From Isoetes taiwanensis (lineage: Eukaryota > Streptophyta > Lycopodiopsida > Isoetales > Isoetaceae): DNA of 64,000 bases. A program made the position numbers and the translations under genes. Positions 43,513 through 54,065 of this stretch are shown here, in pieces; positions within the stretch are counted from its first letter, which is position 1, and the number at the start of each line of letters is the position of its first letter. The notes below the pieces were generated by a model. That model worked only from the letters and a program-made list of their open reading frames with translations. It was not told the DNA's origin and searched no databases. The stretch is taken from contig JAJEKV010000022.1 in assembly GCA_021234155.1 (NCBI GenBank), positions 7,349,961-7,413,960 of the forward strand. Reading direction: 5' to 3'.

Positions 43513-46428
43513 ATGACCGCCTCTCCCAAGCTTCCAACTCTCCAGGTTATCGCACCCATGGATTCCACGCTTTTTGAATCAGTTGTTTTTTATACTGCCA
43601 CTGTTCGAGATCCCTTGGAAGGCGCCAGTCAAAATGTTGCCGAAAGGTCAGGGCTATTAGAGTTCTCCAGGCAAGCACTCCTTGCTCCGAATTCTCTTCA
43701 ATTACGGCAGTTTGTTGCTCACCTTGTCAGGACTGCTATGGGCTATCAAAGGAGGTTGATCAACATCGTAGTCTCATCACACAGGCTCTTTTGGCTCAGG
43801 TATTTCAATTGCCTCGAAGAACATATTCTTTGAATTGGACTGCTTTGCAGGATCAAGATGTCACTATTTATGGCCAAACTCCCTATGCGGCCACCACTCA
43901 TAAGCTGACCAATATTGCAAAGCCCTATGAAGGCTTTGTCAAGTTTTTGTGCCGAAAGTTCTATGGTTACTCCATAAAGAACACATACATTAACAAACAG
44001 TTCTTTCATGCGCCATTGTTGCCATCCACTCCCAGAATCCTATTGATTGGCCTCAGATCATGTTCCAGTGTTTGCTTCATGAAGCCGATCGCATTCGTCA
44101 CTCTCCAGGATCTGGCTTAGAATCTGCAATGGGTGCACATCTGCAAGCCATTATCAACCACTGTCTCCCTGCACCTAGTCAAGTCACCCCCACCAATCTT
44201 GATGCAGCCTCTCAATCCTCCAGTCACCAGCTGTCTTCCACTATTCCGGCTATCAAAGAGCTTCAAGAGGAAAGTTCCCATCCCCGTCATGAAGAACAGT
44301 CATCTCCACAACCTCAAGTCCCACGTCAAGAACCTGTTATTAATGTCCCGTCTTCTCAATCAACGGAGATCGAAAATTCACATTCTCAGCAAGTCTCTCA
44401 ACGCACCGCATCTGCCATTCCACGCCCTTCCTTGCAAGTCCAACCTCTGCTACCTCCTCAGTCTCGACGTGCCCTGTATCAATATGAGCAGGTTGTAGTT
44501 GAATGTATGCTCCGGCTTCAAGATTCACATGAGCAATTCACGACTGGTGTCAAAGAGTACATGGACACCACGGATACTGTTCACCGTGAGTTCTAGGCTG
44601 CCAACACTCAGGTAGCCTCCAGCATAAGCATGGTGCCTTGCTTCAGGCCCGTGAGGCTTTGAAACCTGAGCAAGACATGCGTGCCACTTTAGAAGATCAG
44701 CAAGTTCAGCTCCAGGCCACTATTCAAGAACTTCTGGCACGGCTCAATGAAAAAGATAAAATTCTTAATGACAGTCAAGACCTGTACAAAGGGCTCCATA
44801 ATGATTACACCCATCAGCTTCATCTGGTGGCTCAAGGTGATATCCGCATATCTGCTCTGGAAGGTCAACTAGCAGCAGTTCAGGCACAGGTCACGGCCTT
44901 GCAAGCTCAGGTTGCAGATGCTCAGAAGCAGAAGCTGATTGATGACACGGAAATTGCCAGTCTTCAGTTACAGCTTTCTACTCCAGGGCCATCCTCATCC
45001 CAGGTCACGCACTCTCATCGGAAGCTCCGCGATCAGTCCCGACTTCTCGCTGAGAAGGATAATAAAATTCGTGATCTGGAACATCAGCTCCAGCAGGCTA
45101 TTCAATCTGCTGAAGAAGCTCAGAGTCAGCACGAGACATACCTCCAGTTAGCTTTTACAATTCCACGAGATTTCTCCACTCCTGCAAGCTATCTGGACTA
45201 TGTTGTCTCACGCCATCATCTCTTTCTGCTTAAGTGGTACTCAGCCAATGGCAAGATTCATGAGCCCCTCAGCGACACTGATCTCCTCACTATTTGGCCT
45301 GACCTCTCCATTGAAGACAAAGGTCTCTTTTGCGCTCTCTTGGTCTATGGCCTTCTTACTTGTGATGATCAGGAGTTTTTCATTTTTCGCCTGGTTCAAC
45401 CTATGGCCTATGTCATTCATGATTTCTATCTGGCAGACACTCTCGACAAGTTTGATGATGGGCAAAGCCGTGCTTTCCGTGGCAATGAACTTGCTCAGTG
45501 GCTTTTGCTACCTGGAAATAAATACTTGCAGGATCAGACATACGCTACCACCTTCAAGGATGAATATATCCCAGAACTTGCTCATCACCTCCCCCTTTGG
45601 ATTGCTGAAGCTCTGCAACAAGTCCGAAAAAATTTATCTGAAGATATGGGAATTCAGTTTGCCCAGATTTATTTACAGCATCTTGGAGGATTCAACACTC
45701 TTCGTGCTTACCTTGACAGTCAGACCATTCCCACGGAATGGGTCTCTCCTCCTGTGCACACCTTGCTCACTTGTTCAGACTGGGAACAATGGTGTCAAAC
45801 CTTAGATGCTGACCTCCTGAAGGAATTCCGTGAGCAAGTCCAAAAGCCTACGATGCAGCCTCCTCCTGAAAATCATTTGTATGCAGTCACCACGCCACCA
45901 CACCGTCACTATCTCACATCTGATTGGCGTTTCCCATTTTGGACCACTGTTTTGGCTGGTCATGCAGATTGGACTCCCGCTCACATCTCTACAAACCTCA
46001 GGTGGGATCCCCGTTTTGTTCGTCGCTCTGTCTGGCAAGAAGGTGAAACCTTAGAGCGCAATCGAAATTGGATCTATATCCCCAATGAATGCGGATGGCA
46101 GATGCCGGCTCAAGCCATCTGGGGTCTCACCCAGTTTTTGGAGCGTGCTGCCACATCTCCGGATCCCTCAGTTTATCATCAAGCTGAATTATGTGCAGAC
46201 TTGAAGTGTCTTCTGCAGTGTTCACTTGCACGCAAGCGACCAATTTATTATTGCAATCCCAATGCTAGTGCAAGTGCCTTTGGTCTTCAGACATGTCTTC
46301 TCATGGAATGCCAGTATATACCTGCGGAAGCCCACCGTGCCCTTGAGGACATGGTGCAGTCTGGATTTCTCCTTGATGCGACCCCTTCAATTGGTCTCAA
46401 CACTCAGGAGGCGCTCAAGGAACAGTAA
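43513..46428 (+). pseudogene. Large extra 3' ORF of the gypsy element (env position), uncharacterised
   Basis: Starting at ATG 43513, consecutive open blocks run through three frames: 43513-43833, 43791-44120, 44060-44596 and 44638-46428. They are separated by frameshifts and a TAG at 44594. The N-terminal part is globular (SGLLEFSRQALLAPNSLQLR). The middle is Ser/Pro/Gln-rich. A long coiled coil covers 44650-45130 (LEDQQVQLQATIQELLARL; LEGQLAAVQAQVTALQAQVA). A Trp-rich globular C-terminus follows, over 400 residues (DFSTPASYLDYVVSRHHLFL; HISTNLRWDPRFVRRSVWQE). It was about 970 codons in total before decay (estimate). No signal peptide or membrane helix is evident, so it is not an obvious envelope protein. 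Confidence 0.6.
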
Positions 46429-46550
46429 GAACTTATCACGAAGTATCACTCAGGGCCACGCCCTCATAGCCGACAAGATGATTTCTAACGGGGTTTACGG
46501 TTTTCCGCCTCCCGAGACCATTTCGCTTATCTCCACCGAGTGTCATTTGG

Positions 46551-46571
46551 TTGGGGGAGGGAGGGGGAGGT
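46551..46571 (+). other. Polypurine tract of the gypsy element
   Basis: TTGGGGGAGGGAGGGGGAGG is an uninterrupted purine run just before the candidate LTR, where plus-strand DNA synthesis would be primed. Confidence 0.6.
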
Positions 46572-46579
46572 CCAGTACG

Positions 46580-47295
46580 TGATATCTGAGCGGGCGGTGA
46601 ATAAGGCACCGTGTCAAGCATCGATTTAGTAGACCCACCCGGAGAAGACCACGCCCGTGTCAAAGAAGAGACCAAGGACGGATAAATGACGGCCCGTGGG
46701 GAAGTCTGATCGAAGTTAGCGAGATTCCAGGCACATAAAGAAGGCGCTACCAGATTCCCTGAAAATCAGGCTCTGATCCAGGAGTTGGTAGCAAGACCTG
46801 CCCCATACCTATTTTAGGCCCAAGGTCGTTGTACTATATATATGAGTAGAGATAGAACTCAGGTTTCTAGATGAGAACTATCCCTTATCTCTTTGGTTTT
46901 CCTCTCGTTTTGTGAGAGCTCATGTGTGTTGTTACGCACTTTACCGCATACGGTACTTAAAAATATTTTAAGTATTTTACGATCGTAATATACCCTCGAG
47001 TTTTTAACATAACAAGAAAAAAAAAAAAACAGTACGTTAAAAGATGTTATTACTATACCTACAAAATACGTACCATACCTATAAAATATTTATAAAATAC
47101 TTACAGTACCTATAAAATACTTATAAAATATGTACCATACCTATAAAATACTTACCGTACTTATGTTGAAAACTACCAAAATTTGACACAAAAACAATGC
47201 ATTTTTTATTCCGTACGTGGTACGGTACGCTAAATACTTGAAAGTTACCGTACCCGTACGGATACAACATTGCTCATGTATACAAATTGATATCA
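46580..47295 (+). repeat. Candidate 3' LTR of the gypsy element, interrupted by a hAT-like insertion
   Basis: It begins TGATATC right after the polypurine tract and can be closed at GATATCA (47289-47295), giving the short inverted TG..CA ends LTRs have. A TATA box (CTATATATATGA, 46833) lies inside. Without the 346-bp insertion and its duplication it would be about 360 bp. There is no 5' partner in the window to prove the ends, and the right border could be further out. Confidence 0.45.
46927..47272. mobile_element. GTACG-rich hAT-like element, copy 1
   Basis: The right end is GGATACAACATTG; the left begins TGTTGTTACG, apparently lacking 2-3 terminal bases. It is flanked by CTCATGTG (46919-46926) and CTCATGTA (47273-47280), an 8-bp duplication with one change. 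The interior is built of GTACGGTAC / ACCTATAAAATACTTA repeats. The phrase ACGGTACTTAAAAAT is shared with the larger copy at 59880-60682, as are the ends. Confidence 0.7.
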
Positions 47296-47474
47296 AGAAG
47301 TCTGATTTCCTCTCGTTGTTCTGTGTTGTTCTTTCCAATTCCTACTCTTTCTTTCTGTTCTCTTGCAAAATCCCGCGTGACACTCAGCCATAATTCTCCT
47401 ATTTGATCCAAGGGTCCTCATAGAGGGATGTCTTGCAGGAGATCCCGAACCCAGACCCTAAACACTGATACCAT

Positions 47475-48142
47475 GTTATGAAATAGAATTCTCCGAAAAA
47501 TTGTATATATTCAGAGTTAATCCAAATAGCCTGGATTGTGGCTTTACATAGTGTGTGAAGAGATGCGAATGGCATCTCTTCATGAATGGACACATTCCAC
47601 ACCATCATGTCCTTTGGCATGGATCGATAATGTGTACAAGCACAATACCCATTTGTGTTTGTTCAGAGAGATTAATCACTTATTCATTACTATTAATATT
47701 CAGAACAGTAGTGTAAATGCAGCAGATTAACAACGAATGAGCTTTGGCATCCTTTGATAACCACTTTGTGCTCTCGCATTGGTATCAGCCGGTCGGAGCT
47801 TGGTGCCATTCACTATCTCCCACAGAGCTTCGAGGTAAGTGCACATTTGATATTTCCACATGTGGAAATTCTCACCTTTGAAGCGCTCTATGTCGAAATC
47901 CTTCAATCCCTTTGAAGATTCAAAGAAACCAGGAGATTGGGGCAATTCTTCCACTGCATCAGTGGAAGTAGCGGTTGAAATGGTTTCCATCTCTTTTGTT
48001 GAAGTACGAGGCTCTGATACCATGTAACCAAGATAACTTCTTCAAGAGAGGAACCTCAAAAACATAACTTGCATTGCTAAAATGCAAGTACAAGGAATGG
48101 AACAGCTTGTGTGATCCAGTAATCTGTTCTCAGCTTTTAACG
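47475..48142 (-). repeat. 668-bp LTR-like direct repeat, copy A, with copia gag fragment
   Basis: Minus strand: begins near CGTTAAAAGCTGAGAACAG, ends TTCATAACA, then TGGTATCAG at 47474. Inside is an older LTR end plus primer-binding site (TGGTATCAGAGCC, about 48023-48011). It is followed by a copia-type gag N-terminus: KGLKDFDIERFKGENFHMWK and YQMCTYLEA..LWEIVNGTKL. It is about 95% identical to copy B. Confidence 0.7.
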
Positions 48143-49237
48143 TAAATATCAGGTGGCACTTTTTCTGTCCCCTAGTCCAATCGTGTGATGCCATGTGGAC
48201 ATCATTCTTTTACAGAAAGTGAAGCTTCAAAGTCATTTTTTTTATTTGCTTCCAGTTCTTAAGTTTTTACCCGACATTCTTAACTTCAGTTGATATTCTG
48301 AACTTTTTTACCCTACATTCTGTTATGTCAGAATTAAATCCAGAATTTTAAGCAGACATAAGAGATAAGGCAGCTAAGCATAGATTTATAGTTAAACACA
48401 ATAAATTACAAACATCACACAACAAATAATAGCTCAAGTGCACAGCATTCAAATTCCAGCATTTGATCCAACTACTTCAGTTGAATCATGAGTTACAGTT
48501 GCGAAAAACACAGAAATCATAGTTCAGAATCTACTTCTTTGCCTGTCATCTGTGGCTAAGCCAAACACTAAGCTAAACAAAAAAAGCTTCACGATTAGTA
48601 GCCATCGCGTACCTCCAACTGTATCAAAAAGCACCTGCACATAAAGAGAGACAGCATTAGAAGAAAATCTTGTAAATTTTGCGAGAAATACTAAAATCTT
48701 ACAAAGATTTTAAAGAAAACTCACCACAAAGAACAAAGCAACCGCTATATTGTCGTTCCTAAAGCCAAAGATGCTGGCGCTGAAGGTAGAAAAAACAAGT
48801 AAAATAAGGTCAGAGCATGAATCTTGAAAAAAAACTTGAACATTTCGTGAAAATTCAGTGTAGCGCCTCACCCTAACCTCAAGCCGATGTGCCTTCAAAC
48901 CGCTGCTGCTTCTATAAGAAACAGCAAATTTAAAAAAATTGAAATCTAACTTAGCATTTAGCTAGATTAAGGTGCAACGACTCGCCTTAGCCGCAAAAAT
49001 GCCGCAGCGCCCTCACGTCGCCATAGCTCGGCCGAAAGAACTTGCTGTGTGGAGGGAGGGAAAGAAAATGACAGAGAAGACAAACAAGAAGGTTTTCACC
49101 ACGTCGGCGCCATGTCGGCAGAAAAACTGCCACCTGTCATTCACGTTTTAGGAATGCCCAGGATCGTTTGCTTCCATTGCTTGGATTGCTTGGGCTGCTC
49201 TACAAGGCAGCCCTCGATTTCTTTAGTCTTTTAACGA
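48143..49237 (-). other. Region between the two LTR-like repeats, with exon-like blocks
   Basis: On the minus strand three blocks are bounded by good splice consensus: after TTATAG near 48914 (GLKAHRLE), after CTTCAG near 48785 (ASIFGFRNDNIAVALFFV) and after GTGCAG near 48635 (VLFDTVGG). They are probably remnants of a host gene that I cannot name; phases do not join cleanly. A purine-rich GGGGACAGAAAAAG lies just before copy A and could be a polypurine tract. Confidence 0.35.
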
Positions 49238-49250
49238 GGCTCTGATACCA

Positions 49251-49918
49251 TGTTATGAAATAGAATTCTGCAAAAAATTGTATATATTCAGAGTTAATCC
49301 AAATAGCCTGGATTGTGGCTTTACATAGTGTGTGAAGAGATGTGAATGGCATCTCTTCATGAATTGACACATTCCACATCATCATGTGCTTTGGCATGGA
49401 TCTATGATGTGTACACGCAAATTCCATTTGTGTTTGTTCAGGGAGATTAATCACTTATTCATTACTGTTAATATTGTAAATGCTGCAGATTAATAACGAA
49501 TGAGCTTTGGCATCCTTTGATAACCACTTTGTGCTCTCGCAATGGTATCCCCAGCCGGTCAGAGCTTGGTGCCATTCACTATCTCCCACAGACCAGTAGC
49601 TTCGAGGTAAGTGCACATTTGATATTTCCACATGTGGAAATTCTCACTTTTGAAGCGCTCTATGTCGAAATCCTTCAATCCCTTTGAAGATTCAAAGAAA
49701 CCAGGAGATTGGGGCAATTCTTCTACTACATCAGTGGAAGTAGCGGTTGAAATGGTTTCCATCTCTTTTGTTTTGTTGAAGTACGAGGCTCTGATACCAT
49801 GTAACCAAGATAACTTCTTCAAGAGAGGACCTCAAAAACATAACTTGCATTGCTGAAATGCAAGTACAAGGAATGGAACAGCTTGTGTAATCCAGTAATC
49901 TGTTCTCAGCTTTTAACA
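49251..49918 (-). repeat. 668-bp LTR-like direct repeat, copy B
   Basis: Minus strand TGTTAAAAGCTG ... TTCATAACA has TGTTA/TAACA inverted ends and is followed at once by TGGTATCAGAGCC (49250-49238), an iMet primer-binding site. It contains the same nested primer site and gag fragment as copy A. The pair A/B with the primer site in between looks like a short non-autonomous LTR element on the minus strand. However, no matching target duplication flanks it, and copy A is also preceded by a primer-site remnant, suggesting recombination between tandem elements. Confidence 0.65.
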
Positions 49919-50107
49919 GAAAACCCTATATTAAGAATATCTAGCACAATAACCGGGGCTTACTTTTAGATTTTTATACGTTTTTTCACATAGTTTTTCT
50001 ATGATTTCGTTGTTGTATTCGTTGAGGTGTACTAAATAGTATTTCTAGAGTGCACCCTTTATGGGCAGTTGATTTTCGTTGGTTGGAACAATCCGAGGGT
50101 AGTTGTC

Positions 50108-50335
50108 TTTCTCTGCATGTGTTTGTGCATGAACATTGCGCATGTGTATGTATGTGCATGTGCATGTGCATGCGCATATGTATGCATGTGTATGTATGTA
50201 TGTGCATGTGCATGTGCATGTGCATGTGCATGTGCATGTGCATGCGCATGCGCATATGTATGCATGTGTATGCATGTGCATGTGTACTGTGCATGTGCAC
50301 GTGCAAGTACATGTGCATGTGTGTGCATGTGTACT
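50108..50335. repeat. (TGCATG)n / (TGTATG)n microsatellite
   Basis: About 230 bp of hexamer-like TGCATG, TGTATG and GCGCATG units. It is alternating purine-pyrimidine throughout, so it could adopt Z-DNA. The long open frames on both strands are by-products of the repeat. Confidence 0.9.
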
Positions 50336-51330
50336 TGCCCCTTGGATTCTTGTTGCCGGAGTGAATTTTTGCTACACGATGTGGATTTTTTGCTCACACT
50401 TACAAAGTTATTTGTTTTTTAATGTTTCTTCAGTTAGCATAATGGTTTTTTTTTACAAGGTATTGGTTTCCTGGTTCTACAATGTAGTGCTGCAAAACCC
50501 GTCTTTGTTTCCTTCCCTTTATCTGTTCTAAGATTTGCTGCAGATTCAAAAAGAGTTTAGGCCCTCTGTTTGCTTCCAACTCTTGGATATTCCTGGCCTG
50601 TCAGATTGTTCATAGCAGCCAGCCTTCAGCTTCAATCAATAACCGAATTTTTGTGCACACAACAGGCGGATTATTCCACGCCCTTTTTCGAGTCATGCAG
50701 ACCAGTCAAACAGTGGCCACAAGAATGCATTTATATTGTAGGTTTGGAACTTTAATCGAACCAGAGAAAGTGAATCATGCATTGCCTTTAAGCTAGAGAT
50801 GGAGCATCCAAAATCATATGGATTGATAAACAATGGTTTATTGTGAAAGAGAAATAGTTGTAGCTGAAGGAACAACACATGGAACGCTAACATAGCAAGC
50901 TTGCTTCAAAACCTCTACCCTTGATCTCGATTCACCGACCGTTACAGGAAACCTACTCCACATCACCAAACTGGCTGATTCTCTTCATCTGTTAAACCAA
51001 AGCTAGGCAGCCTGAGAAAGTGTCACTAGTTCTTTATGAACCTTATCAATTGTTACTGCAGAGTAATGTTGATGTTCATGCAATGGTTTGTGAATAAAAC
51101 ACTATTGTAGAGCATATCAATGTCAAAAGCTTTTATTTGATTCAATTTTATTTCGCTACTAAAGATTTGTGAATAAAACATTATTGTAGAGCATATCAGT
51201 GTCAAAAGCTTTTATTTGATTCAATTTTATTTCGCTATTAAAATTCTATTTTCTAGATTAATATCAATCTAACCAATTTCTTTCCTTGCAGACTATAGAA
51301 TCTTCCAATGCATCAATTCCACACCCGACA
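50336..51330. other. No gene; one 79-bp tandem duplication
   Basis: TTTGTGAATAAAACA..ATTG, then TAGAGCATATCARTGTCAAA starts at 51087 and again at 51166, ending near 51242. The two copies are about 95% alike. Otherwise featureless. Confidence 0.6.
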
Positions 51331-52174
51331 CCTTGAAGTCAACACGATGTTGATCCATGCATTATTACTGTACCAGAGAACCCTATAAATGAAGATCAAG
51401 TTCAATTAGTCCCGCCACCATTAGCGCAACCACCACCTGCACATGGCAAGACCCTATTGATGTGTTGTCATTATAGTTGGTTGGATACATCAACTTTCTT
51501 CATCCATCTCTACACCATCCCCAAGGCCTCGAAGGGGCCAAAAAATTTGTTAGTTAACACAACCATTACATCCAGCATTTTAAATTAAATTCCCCCTAGA
51601 ACCCCCTTTGGTTTTGGTGCATATTCACACGGCGGGTGGCTCCGAGGCAGCGAGAGCCCCTTTTATACCCCCTAAAATAGTATAATACATGCATGAAATC
51701 ACCACAATTGAGTACATTGCCTCAAAGCTTATAATATTTCGCAACTCTCGTTATACAGTATAAACAAACTTGTACGAGCATACCCCACAAACGAGGATCG
51801 CTATCTACGGTCCAAATCAAAGAATATGTCGTGAATATGCCTATCCAACAGCTCTCATTATTCGGAGTCACCCCCGTGTGAATATGCACCAAAACCAAAG
51901 GGGGTTCTAGGGGGGATTTAATTTAAAGTGTTGGAAGTAATGGTTATGTTAACTAACAAATTTTTTGGCCCCTTCGAGGCCTTGGGGATGGTGTAGAGAT
52001 GGATGAAGAAAGTTGATGTATCCAACCAACTATAATGACAACACATCAATAGGGTCTCGCCACGTGCAGGTGGTGGTTGCGCTAATGGTGGCGGGACTAA
52101 TTGAACTTGATCTTCATTTATAAGGTTCTTTGGTACAGTAATAATGTATGGATCAACATCGTGTTGAGTTCAGG
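51331..52174. mobile_element. Foldback element with ~325-bp inverted arms
   Basis: The left arm is about 51331-51656, the spacer about 193 bp and the right arm about 51850-52174. The outer ends are CAACACGATGTTGATCCAT (left, 51340) and its complement (52148-52166). Arm identity is roughly 95% outside, falling toward the centre. Target duplications could not be identified. The inner right part (spacer plus arm start) has a diverged relative at 63050-63290 (GTGAATATGCACC, AAAGGGGGTT, GGGGGATTT), so this is a family. No coding capacity. Confidence 0.75.
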
Positions 52175-53930
52175 CCCTAAGTTTAAGAGCCGTTTACTAC
52201 CTAATTGCATGGATCTTAAGACGCCTAATTGCTTGGAACACAATGCCAGATGTCAATAGTTTAATCCAGGGATTGAAATAGTTGGATGACTGGGTGGATG
52301 CACAGAGGCCAACAGTCCCAGCAAATTGAAGATTCACGAATGGAATTTGCAAACGAAGTCAAATGAGTTGCAAGCTTGAATCTATAAATATTGCTATCAT
52401 CTTCCTAAAGAGATTCTCTGAGAAAAATGGTTCGCTACATGAATTAAAGATTCTAAAACTGGAATGAAACAGTTGCAAGGTTGAATTTTTAAGTATTTCC
52501 ATTGAAATCTGAAAGGGAATGTTCTGAGGAAATGATCATTTTAGAGCATAAAAGCCATTTACTCATGCTTCAACAAAAATCCTGTGCAGATCTGATGTTA
52601 TTCAGCTAAGCGAGTTTATTGTTTTTCCGTCCAATGACAGAGGTATTCCTGCGTATGGGAACATAGCAATAGACAAGATGAGAGTCGATAGAGGATTAGT
52701 TTTGGCCAAAGCACCTGAATCTACTATATATTTGAACCGATTGTGTTTCTGCCACAACATTAATACGTAAATCGAGAGACCAGTTGGTAGTAGTTAAATC
52801 CCTTCTATGCTCCCGCACGAAAAACCAATAAAATATGACCTACATGTCTAATGCATAATCCAGCAAGTGATCGATGCTTCCTTCAATTTGTTTCATGCAA
52901 TGGACCTGAAACATAAGAAATAAAGGACGGAACAGAAGACACTGGCCAATAGAGTGCAATGGATGGTTGTCGTGAAAGGACAAAGATTACTAGCCTCGTG
53001 GAACATTGAGGATGAGTAGATTAGAACAATGGAATATTCATAAGATTATCACGATATTATCCTGCATCACGATAATCTTTAACTTGCTCAGTTTCCATGA
53101 TTTAACTCACCTCCAATCCAACAGTTAGATCAAGATAAACATCGAGGCCCATGATTTAAGGGGAACTCCTCAAGCGATGGGAGCAATTGGCAGCTATTAT
53201 TACAACAGAACATCAAGCTCTTGAATCAAGCGAAAACAATATGACATATTCCCAATGAGACTATAGCCAACCACCAAGCAAAAACAATATGACATATTCC
53301 CAATGAGACTATAGCCAACCACCGTGGATGGTATAGAATCCAAAAGACGTCTAGACTAGCATTAGTTGATTTATTAATGTTAGCTTCTAGACTAGCATTA
53401 GTTAGTTTACTAATGTTAGCTAGGCCGCAGTGCTTTTCTATGTTTACCTTGGCGCACATTGCTTTCGGTATGACAGCGAATGGTTCTTGTGTTCTGTTTT
53501 GTTGGTTTAGAAAGTTTGTGTATTTCCTTTCTACAGCTGTGACATTTTTCCAGCGTGCCAAATGTTTAATAAAACTCCAAGTAATCATATACTCATGTGA
53601 AGAGAAGATACAACCAAACATGGATTTTATGCACGAATTAGCATTCTCTAATACTAGCACTAAAATGAATTACATTAATAATGTTGTCAATGTCAATAGA
53701 AACTTCAGTTAGTACTTCTTAGGCTCACTTCTGCTTCTTATTTGCTTAATTTCTTGTATTTTACATTTCCAATTCCTATGGATCTGCATGAACGCATAAT
53801 GGGGAAAATTTTGGCTCAATAAGTCTCAACCGGTGCTGATAAGAAAATCCACGAGAGTAAACTGCTTAGACGAGCTAAATTAGGATAAAAAGAATAAATA
53901 TGAGAGAGTATAAATTGCTTACAGAATTTA
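52175..53930. other. Intergenic; small duplications
   Basis: AAAACAATATGACATATTCC, then CAATGAGACTATAGCCAACC is duplicated at about 53231 and 53281. TTCTAGACTAGCATTAGTT is duplicated at about 53347 and 53385. No gene seen. The last part probably includes the 3' end of the E2 transcript. Confidence 0.5.
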
Positions 53931-54065
53931 CAGTCTGAAACAGTATTTACAAGTGATACAGATGCAGAGCAGATATTATTGATCTACAATTACCCAAATC
54001 ATCTACAGTTGGGATATATCATAGGGTCTCAAATCAGAGACCGAGTTGATCCTTTTATGATCCTT

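Larger units (their letters stand above)
30900..47295 (+). mobile_element. Decayed Ty3/gypsy LTR retrotransposon (Athila/Tat-like) with nested insertions
   Basis: The order is gag, zinc knuckle, protease, RT, RNase H, integrase, antisense ORF, long 3' sense ORF, polypurine tract and a candidate 3' LTR. The gene order, the absence of a chromodomain and the extra 3' ORFs place it near the Athila/Tat clade. No 5' LTR or primer-binding site is visible before gag; the left edge near 30.9 kb is where homology begins, so the element is 5'-truncated. Many stops and frameshifts show it is long dead. Removing the three insertions (34165-34382, 34823-41068, 46927-47272) leaves roughly 9.5 kb. Confidence 0.8.

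Noticed and set aside
43140-43568. 142-codon minus-strand ORF in the gypsy element
   Set aside because: Low-complexity basic/acidic composition and overlap with the start of the sense 3' ORF; no motif.
50000-50420. Long open frames on both strands (His/Met- and Cys/Met-rich)
   Set aside because: They are produced by the (TGCATG)n microsatellite on any strand and frame.
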